This document shows, piece by piece, positions 54,200-62,858 of a stretch of DNA of 64,000 nt. A program made the translations under genes and the position numbers. Positions within the stretch are counted from its first letter, which is position 1, and every line of letters starts with the position of its first letter. This DNA is from Roseovarius sp. MMSF_3350. GTDB lineage: Bacteria > Pseudomonadota > Alphaproteobacteria > Rhodobacterales > Rhodobacteraceae. Where the stretch lies: assembly GCF_030733425.1 (NCBI RefSeq), contig NZ_JASHIZ010000016.1, positions 1 through 64,000 of the forward strand, in the 5' to 3' direction. Under the pieces are notes generated by a model that had not been told where the DNA came from, searched no databases, and saw nothing but the letters and a program-made list of their open reading frames with translations.

Positions 54200-55018
54200 T
54201 CATTCCACCGCCTCCGCACCCTGGATATGCGAAAGGACGGTGACCCTCATGCCCGGGCGCAACAGAGCATCGGGGTTCGCAAATCGCGCCCATACCGTCA
54301 CGGTGCCAGTCTCCGCGTCCACCTCCGCACTTGCGGCATGGGGGGTTGCCTCCCCGACGTAGATCCTGTCGCCCGGCAGTCGCAGTTGCACCCGGATGCG
54401 CGCCAGCAGCTCGGCAACCGTTCCGGATCCGGCCACTTCCAGGGACTCGAGCCGCTCGTCATAGGGCGCGCGGTAGGCGACGACCGCCGGGTCGAACGCG
54501 ACGATCGTGGCAAGCGGTGGCGCGGCTTCCGCCTCGAGAAAGGCGCCGACCGACACTGACGGGGGCGAGACGAGACCGGAAATCGGCGCCCGGATGACCG
54601 TCCTTTCCAAGTCGAGTCCGGCCCGGCGCCGCTCGGCCTCGGCCAGCGCGACCTCGGCCTCGGCCATCGCCCTTTCGGTGCGGGCAGGCCCCAGCGTGGA
54701 GTCGGCTGCGATCCCGCGCTCATGCATTTCTTCCTGCCGGGCGGCGCGGCGCGAAGCCCCGTCAAACCGCGCCTGCGCGGCGGCAAGGCGCGCTTCGGCA
54801 ATCTCGAGCGCGATCGTCGCGTCGGTCGGATCGAGTCGGATCAGCGGTTGCCCGGCAGAGACGCGCTCGCCCCCCTCGAAAAGGATCTCGGCCACGACGC
54901 CGTTCAGACGGCTCGACAGGACGGCGCGCTCCGAGGCCTCGATCCGTCCTTCGAAGACAAGGGGCTCCGCGAGACCCGGCTGGGCAACTACCAGCAAAAA
55001 CGCGAGTAGCCACCTCAT
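54200..55018 (-). CDS. RND-type periplasmic adaptor (orphan)
   Basis: 272 aa with a Sec signal peptide (1-17, LAEPLVFEG following). It has the lipoyl halves (FEGGERVSAGQPLIRLDPTD and VIRAPISGLVSPP) and an Ala/Glu/Arg hairpin between, as in HlyD/MFP proteins. It is shorter than the usual 350 aa, lacking most of the membrane-proximal domain, and no RND pump or ABC partner follows. The start overlaps the XapX stop (ATGA). It may serve a pump elsewhere or be a relic of a lost efflux operon. Confidence 0.85.
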   Translation of the reverse strand: MRWLLAFLLVVAQPGLAEPLVFEGRIEASERAVLSSRLNGVVAEILFEGGERVSAGQPLIRLDPTDATIALEIAEARLAAAQARFDGASRRAARQEEMHERGIAADSTLGPARTERAMAEAEVALAEAERRRAGLDLERTVIRAPISGLVSPPSVSVGAFLEAEAAPPLATIVAFDPAVVAYRAPYDERLESLEVAGSGTVAELLARIRVQLRLPGDRIYVGEATPHAASAEVDAETGTVTVWARFANPDALLRPGMRVTVLSHIQGAEAVE

Positions 55019-55260
55019 GTCCGCATCTCTTCACTCGGCGAGTCGGCGAAGCGCTTGGCGTGTAGGCACTCCGCCGCGGCCTGTGCGGCCGTCGTCCGGT
55101 TCTTGAGCCAACTGGCCGTCGCCTCTCCCACCAGCATGCCGAGCAGGCCGAGCAGAGCGATGATCGGCGGCGCGGGCGAACGGATACCGAAGAGCGCGTA
55201 AAGCCCCCCCACCGCGAGTCCGACCGCCAGCGACAAAGCGTAGGGTTTCCAATCCATCAT
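55015..55260 (-). CDS. XapX domain protein (copy B)
   Basis: 81 aa with two hydrophobic segments in the XapX pattern (LSLAVGLAVGGLYALFGIRSP and ALLGLLGMLVGE). It shares SPAPPIIALLGLLGM exactly with copy A (51131-51421). A GGGAGGG ribosome site precedes the ATG pair. It lies 9 bp after the amidohydrolase and overlaps the adaptor start, so the three are one transcription unit. Function unknown; small inner-membrane protein. Confidence 0.8.
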   Translation of the reverse strand: MMDWKPYALSLAVGLAVGGLYALFGIRSPAPPIIALLGLLGMLVGEATASWLKNRTTAAQAAAECLHAKRFADSPSEEMRT

Positions 55261-55269
55261 GCCCTCCCG

Positions 55270-57264
55270 TCAGACTGCGAAGCAGGAACAACCAAGCGCG
55301 CCCCAGAAGGACTTCAGATCCTTCACTGGAATGGGGTTCGTCCAGGCGATGCCGTGGTCGTGGCCGTGCAGTGAACAGGCACTGGCGCAGCCGCATGCGC
55401 TGGCATAGCGCGTTCCGGTTTCCATGGCGGCCTGGCGCGCGCCCGGGCTCGGGATGGCGCCGACCGGGCTCCAGCCCGGCGAGGCCGGCGGCAGCGGCGG
55501 CGCCAGATCGGAGAACGCGCCCTCGCCATAAACGACCCGGCCGCCGACCATCGTCAGGACCGCGTTGATCTGTCGGATCTCCTCGTTCGGCACGCTCAGG
55601 TAATCCGCCGAGAGCACCGCGAGATCCGCATACATGCCTGGCGCCAGCGTGCCCTTGACCTCCGCCTCGCCCGAGAACCAGGCCGAGCCGTGGGTCCAGA
55701 GGCGCAGCGCCTCCTCCCGCGTCAGCAGGTTCTCCTCGTCATAAAGGGGCATGCCGCCCAGCGTCTTGCCGGTGGTCATCCAGTAGAGCCCGACCCACGG
55801 ATCGTAGGAGGCGACGCGGGTCGCGTCGGTGCCGGCGCCGACCGGCGTTCCCGTGTCGATCATCTGCCGGATCGGCGGCGTCGCCTGCGCGGCCTCCGGG
55901 CCGTAACGGTCGACGAAGTATTCGCCCTGAAACGCCATCCGGTGCTGCGTGGCGATACCGCCGCCAAGCGCCGTGATGCGCTCGATATTGCGCGGCGTAA
56001 CCGTCTCGGCATGGTCGATGATGAACCGCGTCTCGAAAGGCTGGCGCTGGTTCACGCGCTCGAAGACGGTCAGGAACCGGTCGATCGACTCGTCATAGGT
56101 CGCATGGATACGGAACGGCCATTTGTTCTCGGCCAGAAGCTCGACAACCGGTTCAAGCTCGCTTTCCATCGTGGGGGCCAGATCGGGGCGCGGTTCGAGG
56201 AAGTTCTCGAAATCCGCCGCCGACCAGGTCAGGTTCTCGCCCGCCCCGTTCATCCGCAGCATGTCCGAGCCGGCACCGGGTTCGGTCATTTCCACCCAGC
56301 GCTCATAATCCGAAAGCTCGGCGCCGGCAGTCTGCGCAAAGAGGTTGTAGGCGATCCGGACGGTAAGCTGATCCGCGTCGTCAAGCTGCTGGATGACGGC
56401 GTAATCATCGGGATAGTTCTGCCCGCCGCCGCCGGCGTCGATCACGCTGGTGATGCCCAGGCGATTCATCTCGCGCATGTAGTGGCGAGTGGAGTTGACC
56501 TGGTCCTCGCGCGGCAGCTTCGGCCCCATCCCCAGGGTAGAATAGAGGATCAACGCCGAGGGTTTCGCCACAAGGAGGCCCGTCGGATTCCCGTGATCGT
56601 CCCGCTGGATCTCGCCGCCCGGCGGGTTCGGCGTGTCCTTTCCGAAACCCAGCACCTCGATCGCCGCGCGGTTGATCAGCGCCCGGCCGTAGAGGTGCAG
56701 GATGAACACCGGGGTGTCGGGCGCTGCGGCATTGATCTCGTCAAGCGTCGGCATACGCCGCTCCGCGAACTGGAACTCCGACCAGCCGCCGACGACACGC
56801 ACCCATTGCGGCGCGGGTGTACGGTCCGCCTGCTCCTTCAGCATCCGCAGGGCGTCTGCCAGCGAGGGGACGTTCTCCCACCTTAGCTCCATGTTGTAGT
56901 TGAGCCCGCCGCGGATCAGGTGCGTGTGGCTGTCGTTGAGACCGGGGATGACACGTCTGCCGCCCGCGTCGATCACTTCAGTGTCCACGCCCGCGAGGCG
57001 CATGATCTCCGCCTCCGGCCCCGTCGCAAGGATGAGACCGTCGCGGATCGCGACGGCGCCGGCCTCGGGCATGGCGGGGTCCAGCGTTGTTACGCGGGCG
57101 TTCCTGATGATCGTGTCGGGCATCTTTGCCTCCTCGTTGGATTGCGACCACGCCCTTCCGGGCGCGACCAGGCCGAACGCGCCGGCCGCCGCACCTGTCG
57201 TCGTGACCCACCGGCGGGTCACGGTCGATGCGTCTCTTATGGGGTCATGTGTCGTCTCAAGCAT
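55270..57264 (-). CDS. Tat-exported amidohydrolase (YtcJ-like)
   Basis: 664 aa from ATG 57264 with GAGGA eight bases upstream. A twin-arginine signal (TRRWVTTTGAAAGAFGLV, about 15-32) suggests periplasmic export of a folded enzyme. Metal ligands: NDSHTHLIRGG (about residue 108), IDHAE (about 435), AGTDATRV (about 500) and the Cys/His-free active site common to the YtcJ amidohydrolase_3 group. An unusual C-terminal tail (about 625-664) has several Cys (CGCASAC, then CSC near the end) and His, a possible metal-binding extension. Substrate unknown. Confidence 0.85.
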   Translation of the reverse strand: MLETTHDPIRDASTVTRRWVTTTGAAAGAFGLVAPGRAWSQSNEEAKMPDTIIRNARVTTLDPAMPEAGAVAIRDGLILATGPEAEIMRLAGVDTEVIDAGGRRVIPGLNDSHTHLIRGGLNYNMELRWENVPSLADALRMLKEQADRTPAPQWVRVVGGWSEFQFAERRMPTLDEINAAAPDTPVFILHLYGRALINRAAIEVLGFGKDTPNPPGGEIQRDDHGNPTGLLVAKPSALILYSTLGMGPKLPREDQVNSTRHYMREMNRLGITSVIDAGGGGQNYPDDYAVIQQLDDADQLTVRIAYNLFAQTAGAELSDYERWVEMTEPGAGSDMLRMNGAGENLTWSAADFENFLEPRPDLAPTMESELEPVVELLAENKWPFRIHATYDESIDRFLTVFERVNQRQPFETRFIIDHAETVTPRNIERITALGGGIATQHRMAFQGEYFVDRYGPEAAQATPPIRQMIDTGTPVGAGTDATRVASYDPWVGLYWMTTGKTLGGMPLYDEENLLTREEALRLWTHGSAWFSGEAEVKGTLAPGMYADLAVLSADYLSVPNEEIRQINAVLTMVGGRVVYGEGAFSDLAPPLPPASPGWSPVGAIPSPGARQAAMETGTRYASACGCASACSLHGHDHGIAWTNPIPVKDLKSFWGALGCSCFAV

Positions 57265-57405
57265 GTCTCGCGTCCTCGCGGCTCTCCTCTCCCGGGCTTG
57301 CAAACAGGGCGGGCCTGCGTGGGGCGCAGGCCCGCCAGTTGCGCCGGGCGGGAGCGGGACGGCCGCGGGAAGAAGACGGCCGCCGGACCCGGCGCATCGG
57401 GATCG

Positions 57406-58101
57406 TTATTCGGCGGCAGCGGCCGATCCGGCCGCCACGGGCGCAAGACGCTCTGCGTGCTCGACGCGCTCGGGCGCCTTGTGGACCATGGTGTAGGCGT
57501 AATCGACGCCCATGCCATAGGCCCCCGAATGCTCTCGCACGATCTCCATCACGGCGTCATAGGTCTCGCGATGCGCCCAGTCGCGCTGCCATTCCAGCAT
57601 CACCTGCTGCCAGGTCATCGGCACGACACCGGCCTGGATCATGCGCTGCATGGAATAATCATGCGCCTCCTGCGAGGTCCCGCCCGAGGCGTCCGCGACC
57701 ATGAAAATCTCGTACCCGCCCTCGGCCATCGCGCTGAAGGCGAAGGTGTTGTTGCAGACTTCGGTCCAGAGGCCGGAAACGATGACCTTCTTTCGGTCGT
57801 TCTTGGCAAGCGCGTCGCGCACCTTCTGGTCGTCCCAGGAGTTCATCGAGGTCCGCTCGAGCAGCGGATGATCGGGAAAGACGGCCAGCAGTTCCGGATA
57901 CGTGTGACCCGAGAAGCTCTCGGTCTCGACCGTGGTGATCGTGGCCGGGATGTCGAACACCTTGGCCGCCTTGGCCAGGGCCACGACATTGTTCTTCAGA
58001 ACCTGGCGGTCGATCGACTGCACGCCGAACGCCATCTGCGGCTGGTGGTCGATAAAGATGATCTGGCAGTTGCTGGGCGTCAGCAGGTCAGGCTTGTTCA
58101 T
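57406..58101 (-). CDS. YcaC-type isochorismatase-like hydrolase (third paralogue)
   Basis: 231 aa. IIFIDHQPQMAFG has the catalytic Asp and VSGLWTEVCNNTFAF the catalytic Cys; SGGTSQEAHDYSMQRMIQAG matches the two copies at 17162 and 41321 in pattern but not at DNA level, so it is an older paralogue. It has an Ala-rich C-terminal tail. AAGGAG precedes the ATG. It lies between the amidohydrolase and the RidA-like gene on the same strand. Confidence 0.88.
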   Translation of the reverse strand: MNKPDLLTPSNCQIIFIDHQPQMAFGVQSIDRQVLKNNVVALAKAAKVFDIPATITTVETESFSGHTYPELLAVFPDHPLLERTSMNSWDDQKVRDALAKNDRKKVIVSGLWTEVCNNTFAFSAMAEGGYEIFMVADASGGTSQEAHDYSMQRMIQAGVVPMTWQQVMLEWQRDWAHRETYDAVMEIVREHSGAYGMGVDYAYTMVHKAPERVEHAERLAPVAAGSAAAAE

Positions 58102-58170
58102 TTGGTATCTCCTTGTAAGTATGCATTATTTCTCGTCCCGGCCTGACGCCGGGAAGCGACCAATCGGATG

Positions 58171-58563
58171 TCATCCCGGCAGTCGCGCGACGACCTTGAT
58201 CTCGAAGTCGAAACCGGCGAGCCAGTTGACACCGACCGCCGTCCAGGTCGGGTAGGGAGCTTGGGAAAAGATCCCGCTCTTGACCTCCATGATCGCCTCG
58301 AACTGGTTGTCCGGATCGGTGTGGAAGGTGGTGACATCGATGATATCGTCGAAACCGGCGCCGGCGGCGGCAAGCACGGCCTCAAGGTTTCTGAAGGCAA
58401 GTTCGACCTGGCTGCGGAACTCGGGTTCGGGCGAGCCGTCCTCGCGGCTGCCGACCTGGCCGGACACGAACAACAGATCGCCGCTGCGAACCGCCGCGGA
58501 ATAGCCGTGTTCCTCGTAAAGCGCGTGACGGTTGGCGGGAAAGATTGCATCGCGTTTTGACAT
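58171..58563 (-). CDS. RidA-like protein, non-canonical
   Basis: 130 aa, family length. GDLLFVSGQVGSRED and NLEAVLAAAGAGFDDIIDVTTF are RidA hallmarks. The canonical C-terminal block with the imine-stabilising Arg (PARSxxxV) is replaced by PTWTAVGVNWLAGFDFEIKVVA, so the deaminase activity of true RidA is doubtful. It fits a Rid branch often found in catabolic clusters. GAGGA lies nine bases before the ATG. Likely co-expressed with the neighbours on either side. Confidence 0.88.
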   Translation of the reverse strand: MSKRDAIFPANRHALYEEHGYSAAVRSGDLLFVSGQVGSREDGSPEPEFRSQVELAFRNLEAVLAAAGAGFDDIIDVTTFHTDPDNQFEAIMEVKSGIFSQAPYPTWTAVGVNWLAGFDFEIKVVARLPG

Positions 58564-58682
58564 TGATCTGGTCCTCTATGAGCGACGGGAGCTTTTCGGC
58601 TGGACGAGGCAAACCGACGTCCGTTGGCGTGGTCTGCGAACCCGCTGCGGGGCGGGGCCGAAGCCGCGCCCCAACAGCGGCC

Positions 58683-59651
58683 TCAGCCGGCGATGAACTC
58701 CAGAATATCGGCGTTCAGCACGTCGGCGTTGACCGTCAGCATCCCGTGCGAGAGCCCTGGATAGGTCTTCAACGTGGGGTTGGGCAGCAGTTTCACCGCC
58801 TTCTCGGCCGAGGCCGCGATCGGAACGACCTGATCATCCTCGCCATGAAGAACCAGGGTCGGCACGCTGATCGCCTTCAGATCCTCGGTCTGGTCGGTTT
58901 CCGAAAAGGCCCTGATCCCGTCGTAGTGCGCCTTGGCGCTGCCCATCATGCCCTGGCGCCACCAGTTCTGGATGACCCCCTCGTGGACCGTCGCGCCTTC
59001 GCGGTTGAACCCGTAAAACGGCCCGGCAGGCACGTCGCGAAAGAACTGGGCGCGGTTGCCGGCAAGGGCCGAGCGGAAGTCGTCGAACACCTCCATCGGC
59101 GTGCCCTCGGGGTTCGCGTCGGTCTGCAGCATCAGCGGCGGGATGGCGGCGACGAGAACCGCCTTGGCCACCCGTCCCGCGGGTTCGCCGTGCCGCGCCA
59201 CGTAGCGCGCAACTTCGCCGCCGCCGGTGGAGTGGCCGACGTGCACCGCGTTGCGCAGGTCCAGCGCCTCGGCCACGGCAAAGGCATCGGCGGCGTAGTG
59301 GTCGATATCGTGCCCGCTTTCAACTTGCTCGGACCGGCCGTGGCCACGCCGGTCATGGGCGACCACGCGGAACCCTTTCGACAGGAAGAACAGCATCTGT
59401 GCGTCCCACTCGTCGGTGCTGAGCGGCCAGCCATGGTGAAAGACGATGGGCTGAGCGTCCCTTGGGCCCCAGTCCTTGTAAAAGATGCGGTTGCCGTCGG
59501 GGGTGGTGATTTCCGCCATTACAAAATCTCCTTTGATTTGTTCTTGAGCAAAACCGGGAAGGGAGAACGCACTCGCAGCGGCGAAAGCGCCGGCAGAGTA
59601 CAGAGCCGTGCGCCGCGTCAGTGTCGTACGGGTCAGATCATTGGAGGGCAT
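58683..59651 (-). CDS. Tat-signal alpha/beta hydrolase (haloperoxidase-like)
   Basis: 322 aa. A twin-arginine signal TRRTALYSAGAFAAASAF (about 12-30, cleaved after FAQ) is present. Then FHHGWPLSTDEW (oxyanion), AHDRRGHGRSEQ, the nucleophile in HVGHSTGGGEVARY (about residue 137), the acid in HGEDDQVVP and the His in LSHGMLT. This matches cofactor-free chloroperoxidase-like hydrolases. An internal ATG at 59519 (MAEITTP) would give a cytoplasmic form. AGGA lies six bases before the first ATG. It is divergent from AraC paralogue 2. Confidence 0.88.
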   Translation of the reverse strand: MPSNDLTRTTLTRRTALYSAGAFAAASAFSLPGFAQEQIKGDFVMAEITTPDGNRIFYKDWGPRDAQPIVFHHGWPLSTDEWDAQMLFFLSKGFRVVAHDRRGHGRSEQVESGHDIDHYAADAFAVAEALDLRNAVHVGHSTGGGEVARYVARHGEPAGRVAKAVLVAAIPPLMLQTDANPEGTPMEVFDDFRSALAGNRAQFFRDVPAGPFYGFNREGATVHEGVIQNWWRQGMMGSAKAHYDGIRAFSETDQTEDLKAISVPTLVLHGEDDQVVPIAASAEKAVKLLPNPTLKTYPGLSHGMLTVNADVLNADILEFIAG

Positions 59652-59974
59652 TGGTGATCCTTTCTCCTTGTCGGATTTCAAGGTGCTGCGGCATGCAGCG
59701 CATCCGAGTATTCGGGTACAGGTTAGCCGGCATCGAATTTCCGGGCGTTGCCTGTTCTGCTGCGTATGCACCGAACTTGCGCATTAGTGCCGTCGGTCGA
59801 CCGAGCGGGGTCGGGAGGCAGCAAAGGACGCCCTGAAAGCTATATCATTTGCGAATAGATCGCCAAAAAGACGGTATTTTACGAATATGCGCCAAGTGCG
59901 TAGCTTGGCCCCCATGCCGCGGGGCACATGCATTTGAGCCTTCATCATCAACTGACAGAAAAGGCGAACAAAGG
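59652..59974. other. Divergent promoter region between hydrolase and AraC paralogue 2
   Basis: About 323 bp; an AT-rich part near 59840-59885 probably holds the araC promoter. No gene is supported. It is the likeliest site for AraC binding. Confidence 0.5.
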
Positions 59975-60898
59975 ATGACGCACCCTACCTATACTTCGTT
60001 CGCCCAATGGTACCGGGAAGGTCATCTTGCATCCTATGTTCGTGCAAGAAAGTCCGCCGGCGGCATCCTCAATCTGATCGAAGCGGTGCAACCGGCCGGC
60101 GACATGTCGGACCCCGCGGTGCCGGATCTGGTGCTGCATCAGTACATGAATTGCGGCACGCGCGTCAGGGGGGACATGGGATCGGGGGCCTTCGACGTCA
60201 AAAGCGACAAATGCGGCTTCTTCCTCGCGAAACCGAACTTCGCCAACACGATAATGGTCGACTCCAGCCATCAGGTCCGCTGCCTGGCGTTGCCCCTGTC
60301 GCAATGGCGAAGCGCATTCGACGAAGCGAATGTCGACCAGACGGTACTCGATCGGCCAGACGTCTTCAGAGGGACCTTCAATTCACCGGAGATCCGTTCC
60401 GCCATCCGGTGCCTTTGGTCAATTTGCGAAGTCGAGGGCGTGCCATCCCGTCTGCTGGCGCGCGCCGCGGGCTACGAGATCATATCGCACCTGTGCCGGC
60501 TGGGCGGGGCAAAACCTGCCCCGGCGAAGGGCGGCCTCTCACCGTGGGCGAAACGCCGATGCATCGAGCTTATGCACGCCCGGCTTTCAGAAGACATCGG
60601 CCTGGAAGAACTGGCTGCTGAGGCGCAACTCTCTCCGTTTCATTTTGCCCGGATGTTCAAGCAGAGCCTCGGTGTGCCGCCACGTGTCTACCTGACGCAA
60701 TTGCGAATGGAAAAGACCTGCGAACTTCTCGAAAAGACGGACATTCCGATCACGGAGATCGCGCTGGAGGTCGGATATTCGTCGAACCAGGTACTCGCCC
60801 GGGTCTTTCAGAAGAATCAGCGTATGAGCCCAACAGACTATCGACGCGCCATGCGCGAGCCGGGAAGGCCCCAATTGCGAAGGGAGGACGTTGCATGA
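59975..60898 (+). CDS. AraC family transcriptional regulator (paralogue 2)
   Basis: 307 aa from ATG 59975. The N-terminal effector domain begins TSFAQWYREGH and the C-terminal pair of HTH units is LEELAAEAQLSPFHFARMFK and ITEIALEVGYSSNQVLARVF, with SPTDYRRAM after them. The HTH part is close to paralogue 1 at protein and DNA level. It is divergent from the hydrolase-RidA-isochorismatase run and is a good candidate to control it. Confidence 0.88.
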   Translation: MTHPTYTSFAQWYREGHLASYVRARKSAGGILNLIEAVQPAGDMSDPAVPDLVLHQYMNCGTRVRGDMGSGAFDVKSDKCGFFLAKPNFANTIMVDSSHQVRCLALPLSQWRSAFDEANVDQTVLDRPDVFRGTFNSPEIRSAIRCLWSICEVEGVPSRLLARAAGYEIISHLCRLGGAKPAPAKGGLSPWAKRRCIELMHARLSEDIGLEELAAEAQLSPFHFARMFKQSLGVPPRVYLTQLRMEKTCELLEKTDIPITEIALEVGYSSNQVLARVFQKNQRMSPTDYRRAMREPGRPQLRREDVA

Positions 60899-60999
60899 AT
60901 GCGCTCTACCGACATTGGCCGGCCATCGCGATCGTGTCTCGGCACTGACGGGTTTGGCCTTGGCGACAGCGAATCGTTTTCTCCCGCATGACGGCCGTC

Positions 61000-61680
61000 T
61001 CAGGTGCCGGTGTCCGCGCTCCTGATCTGGCGGGCGTAGTGCTGAAGGAACAGCTGCAGGATATTCTCCGCCATCAGATTGTAATGCTCGACGTTCCGAG
61101 GATCATGGCCGATCCGTCCGATCTCCACCTCGACGATCTCCTTGCCGGCCAGGTGAACGCGCAGCATCACGTCGATATCGGCCGCGTTCGTATCCACCAG
61201 TTCATCCAGTTCGATAAGGTCGCGGTTGAACAGGTAAAGGCCGGAGTTGACCGCCCTGACATGGCGAAGCTCGGGAAAGATCTGGCGGATGGCGGGCCGC
61301 ACCAGCAACCGCGTCATCGGCATGTCGTCATTGGGATCCTGCCATTTGCCTTTGACCAGCCCCACGCCGGGCTCTCGGGCCTCGGCGAGCATCAGCACCA
61401 GGTTGGGGTCGAACTTCTCGAGATCGGCGTCCAGCTTCATGACCCAAGGCCATCTCGCTGCGGCATAACCGGTTTTCAACGCGCGGCCCATTCCAAGCTC
61501 GGGTTCTTCGACCACCACCGCACCGGCGCTGGCGGCGACCGCGGCGGTATCGTCCCACGAGGCGGTATCGACGACCACGACCTCGCGCACGCAGGGCAGG
61601 TTGATCACGGCGGCAACCACCTTGCCGACCGTTTCACCCTCGTTCCGGGCGGGGATGACAATCGAGATTCCATCGGGCAT
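61000..61680 (-). CDS. Family 2-like glycosyltransferase
   Basis: 226 aa. ISIVIPARNEGETVGKVVAAV opens a GT-A fold, VVVDTASWDDTAAVA holds the first nucleotide-contacting Asp and VMKLDADLEKFDP the DxD-like metal motif (near residue 82). HLAGKEIVEVEIGRIGHDP near 185 recalls glucosyl-3-phosphoglycerate-synthase-like enzymes. It adds a sugar from a nucleotide donor; acceptor unknown. It is divergent from the FkbM methyltransferase. Confidence 0.85.
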   Translation of the reverse strand: MPDGISIVIPARNEGETVGKVVAAVINLPCVREVVVVDTASWDDTAAVAASAGAVVVEEPELGMGRALKTGYAAARWPWVMKLDADLEKFDPNLVLMLAEAREPGVGLVKGKWQDPNDDMPMTRLLVRPAIRQIFPELRHVRAVNSGLYLFNRDLIELDELVDTNAADIDVMLRVHLAGKEIVEVEIGRIGHDPRNVEHYNLMAENILQLFLQHYARQIRSADTGT

Positions 61681-61885
61681 CCGAATTTCACTCCTGTCCA
61701 GATTGCCAAGTCCCGGACTTGTGGCAAAAGCAGGCGCGGTTTACAATATCGCTCACTGGTTGCTGACGATAAACCGATCCGTGGGTCAGCGCGCAGTCGA
61801 GGTGAACTTGAAGCGGTGGTGAAACGCCGCGAGCCCCGCAACGATGAGGACGACCCTCGCTCAGCGCGGTCATGATCGGAATCCA

Positions 61886-62785
61886 ATGCAGGACACACGC
61901 GAACTGACCTTTTCCAGCCCCGGCGCGCGGCTGCAATACTCGCTGCTGATGGCGTTGTTCCGGTTGGCGGTGTCACGCGGCCTCTACGGGCGTTTCGCCC
62001 GGGGTCTCGGACGGATTTTCAACCGCGACAATCAGGTCTTTCTGCGCATCGACGGAGCGCCGCCCTTCGGAATCTCGCTGGACGACGGTTACTGGACCAG
62101 GTTCGCGCTTTGGCACGAAGAGTACGAACCGGAAGTCGCCGCCGTTCTGGGGGCCGCCTCCGGGCAGGCGAAAATCTTCTGCGATTGCGGCGCCAACAAG
62201 GGCTATTGGACGGTGCGCGCCGCCGCGCTGTTCGATCGGGTGATCGCGGCGGAGGCTGCGCAAGCGACCTTTGCCGCGCTTGAGGCGAATGCGGGGCGCT
62301 TGCCGAACGTCGCCTTGCACCAGGTGGCCATCCACTCGGTCTCCGGCAAGCACCTGACCTTCGTGAATGTCGCGAACAGCCACGCCTCGGCACGGCTTTT
62401 GAGCGATGGGAAACCCGGCCCGGGCGACAAGACGGAAACCGTAGTGACCCGCCGCATCGACGATCTCGTGCCCAAAGGCGTTTCGGCCCTTATCAAGCTC
62501 GACGTGGAAGGGGCCGAGGTCGAGGCTCTCAAAGGGGCCTCACGCGCACTGCAGGAGGGGGCTGTCATCATTTACGAAGACCACGGCAGCGACCCGACCT
62601 GTGCTCCCAGCAGCCATCTGCTGAACATCCCGGAAACCTGTCTCTTCTTTTGCGACGACCGCTTCAGCCAGGTCACATCGCTCGATCAGGTGCGTGCCCT
62701 CAAGACGGATCCTTACAAGGGGTACAACCTGCTGGCCGCTCACAGGGACTCTGCTCTGTTGGCCAGTATCTTGGAACGGTTGTGA
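61886..62785 (+). CDS. FkbM family methyltransferase
   Basis: 299 aa from ATG 61886; an upstream ATG at 61844 is in frame and neither has a strong ribosome site. The SAM motif is FCDCGANKGYWTVRAA (about residue 93), followed by VIAAEAAQATFAALEANAG, and the catalytic-region LIKLDVEGAEVEALKGA near 200 typical of FkbM. The family O-methylates sugars or polyketides. It is a candidate for finishing the glycan that the divergent glycosyltransferase makes; the nucleotide-sugar operon is 28 kb away. Confidence 0.87.
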   Translation: MQDTRELTFSSPGARLQYSLLMALFRLAVSRGLYGRFARGLGRIFNRDNQVFLRIDGAPPFGISLDDGYWTRFALWHEEYEPEVAAVLGAASGQAKIFCDCGANKGYWTVRAAALFDRVIAAEAAQATFAALEANAGRLPNVALHQVAIHSVSGKHLTFVNVANSHASARLLSDGKPGPGDKTETVVTRRIDDLVPKGVSALIKLDVEGAEVEALKGASRALQEGAVIIYEDHGSDPTCAPSSHLLNIPETCLFFCDDRFSQVTSLDQVRALKTDPYKGYNLLAAHRDSALLASILERL

Positions 62786-62858
62786 CCCTGGCGGCACGTT
62801 TCAGACCAAAACACCCAATGAACCTAAACGCTCATCCTGGATAGCCGCCGGTAATCCG

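Noticed and set aside
59840..59890. Possible shared motif (ACG-TATTT-CG) upstream of AraC paralogues 1 and 2
   Set aside because: The likeness to 13340-13356 needs a gap and is too short to claim.
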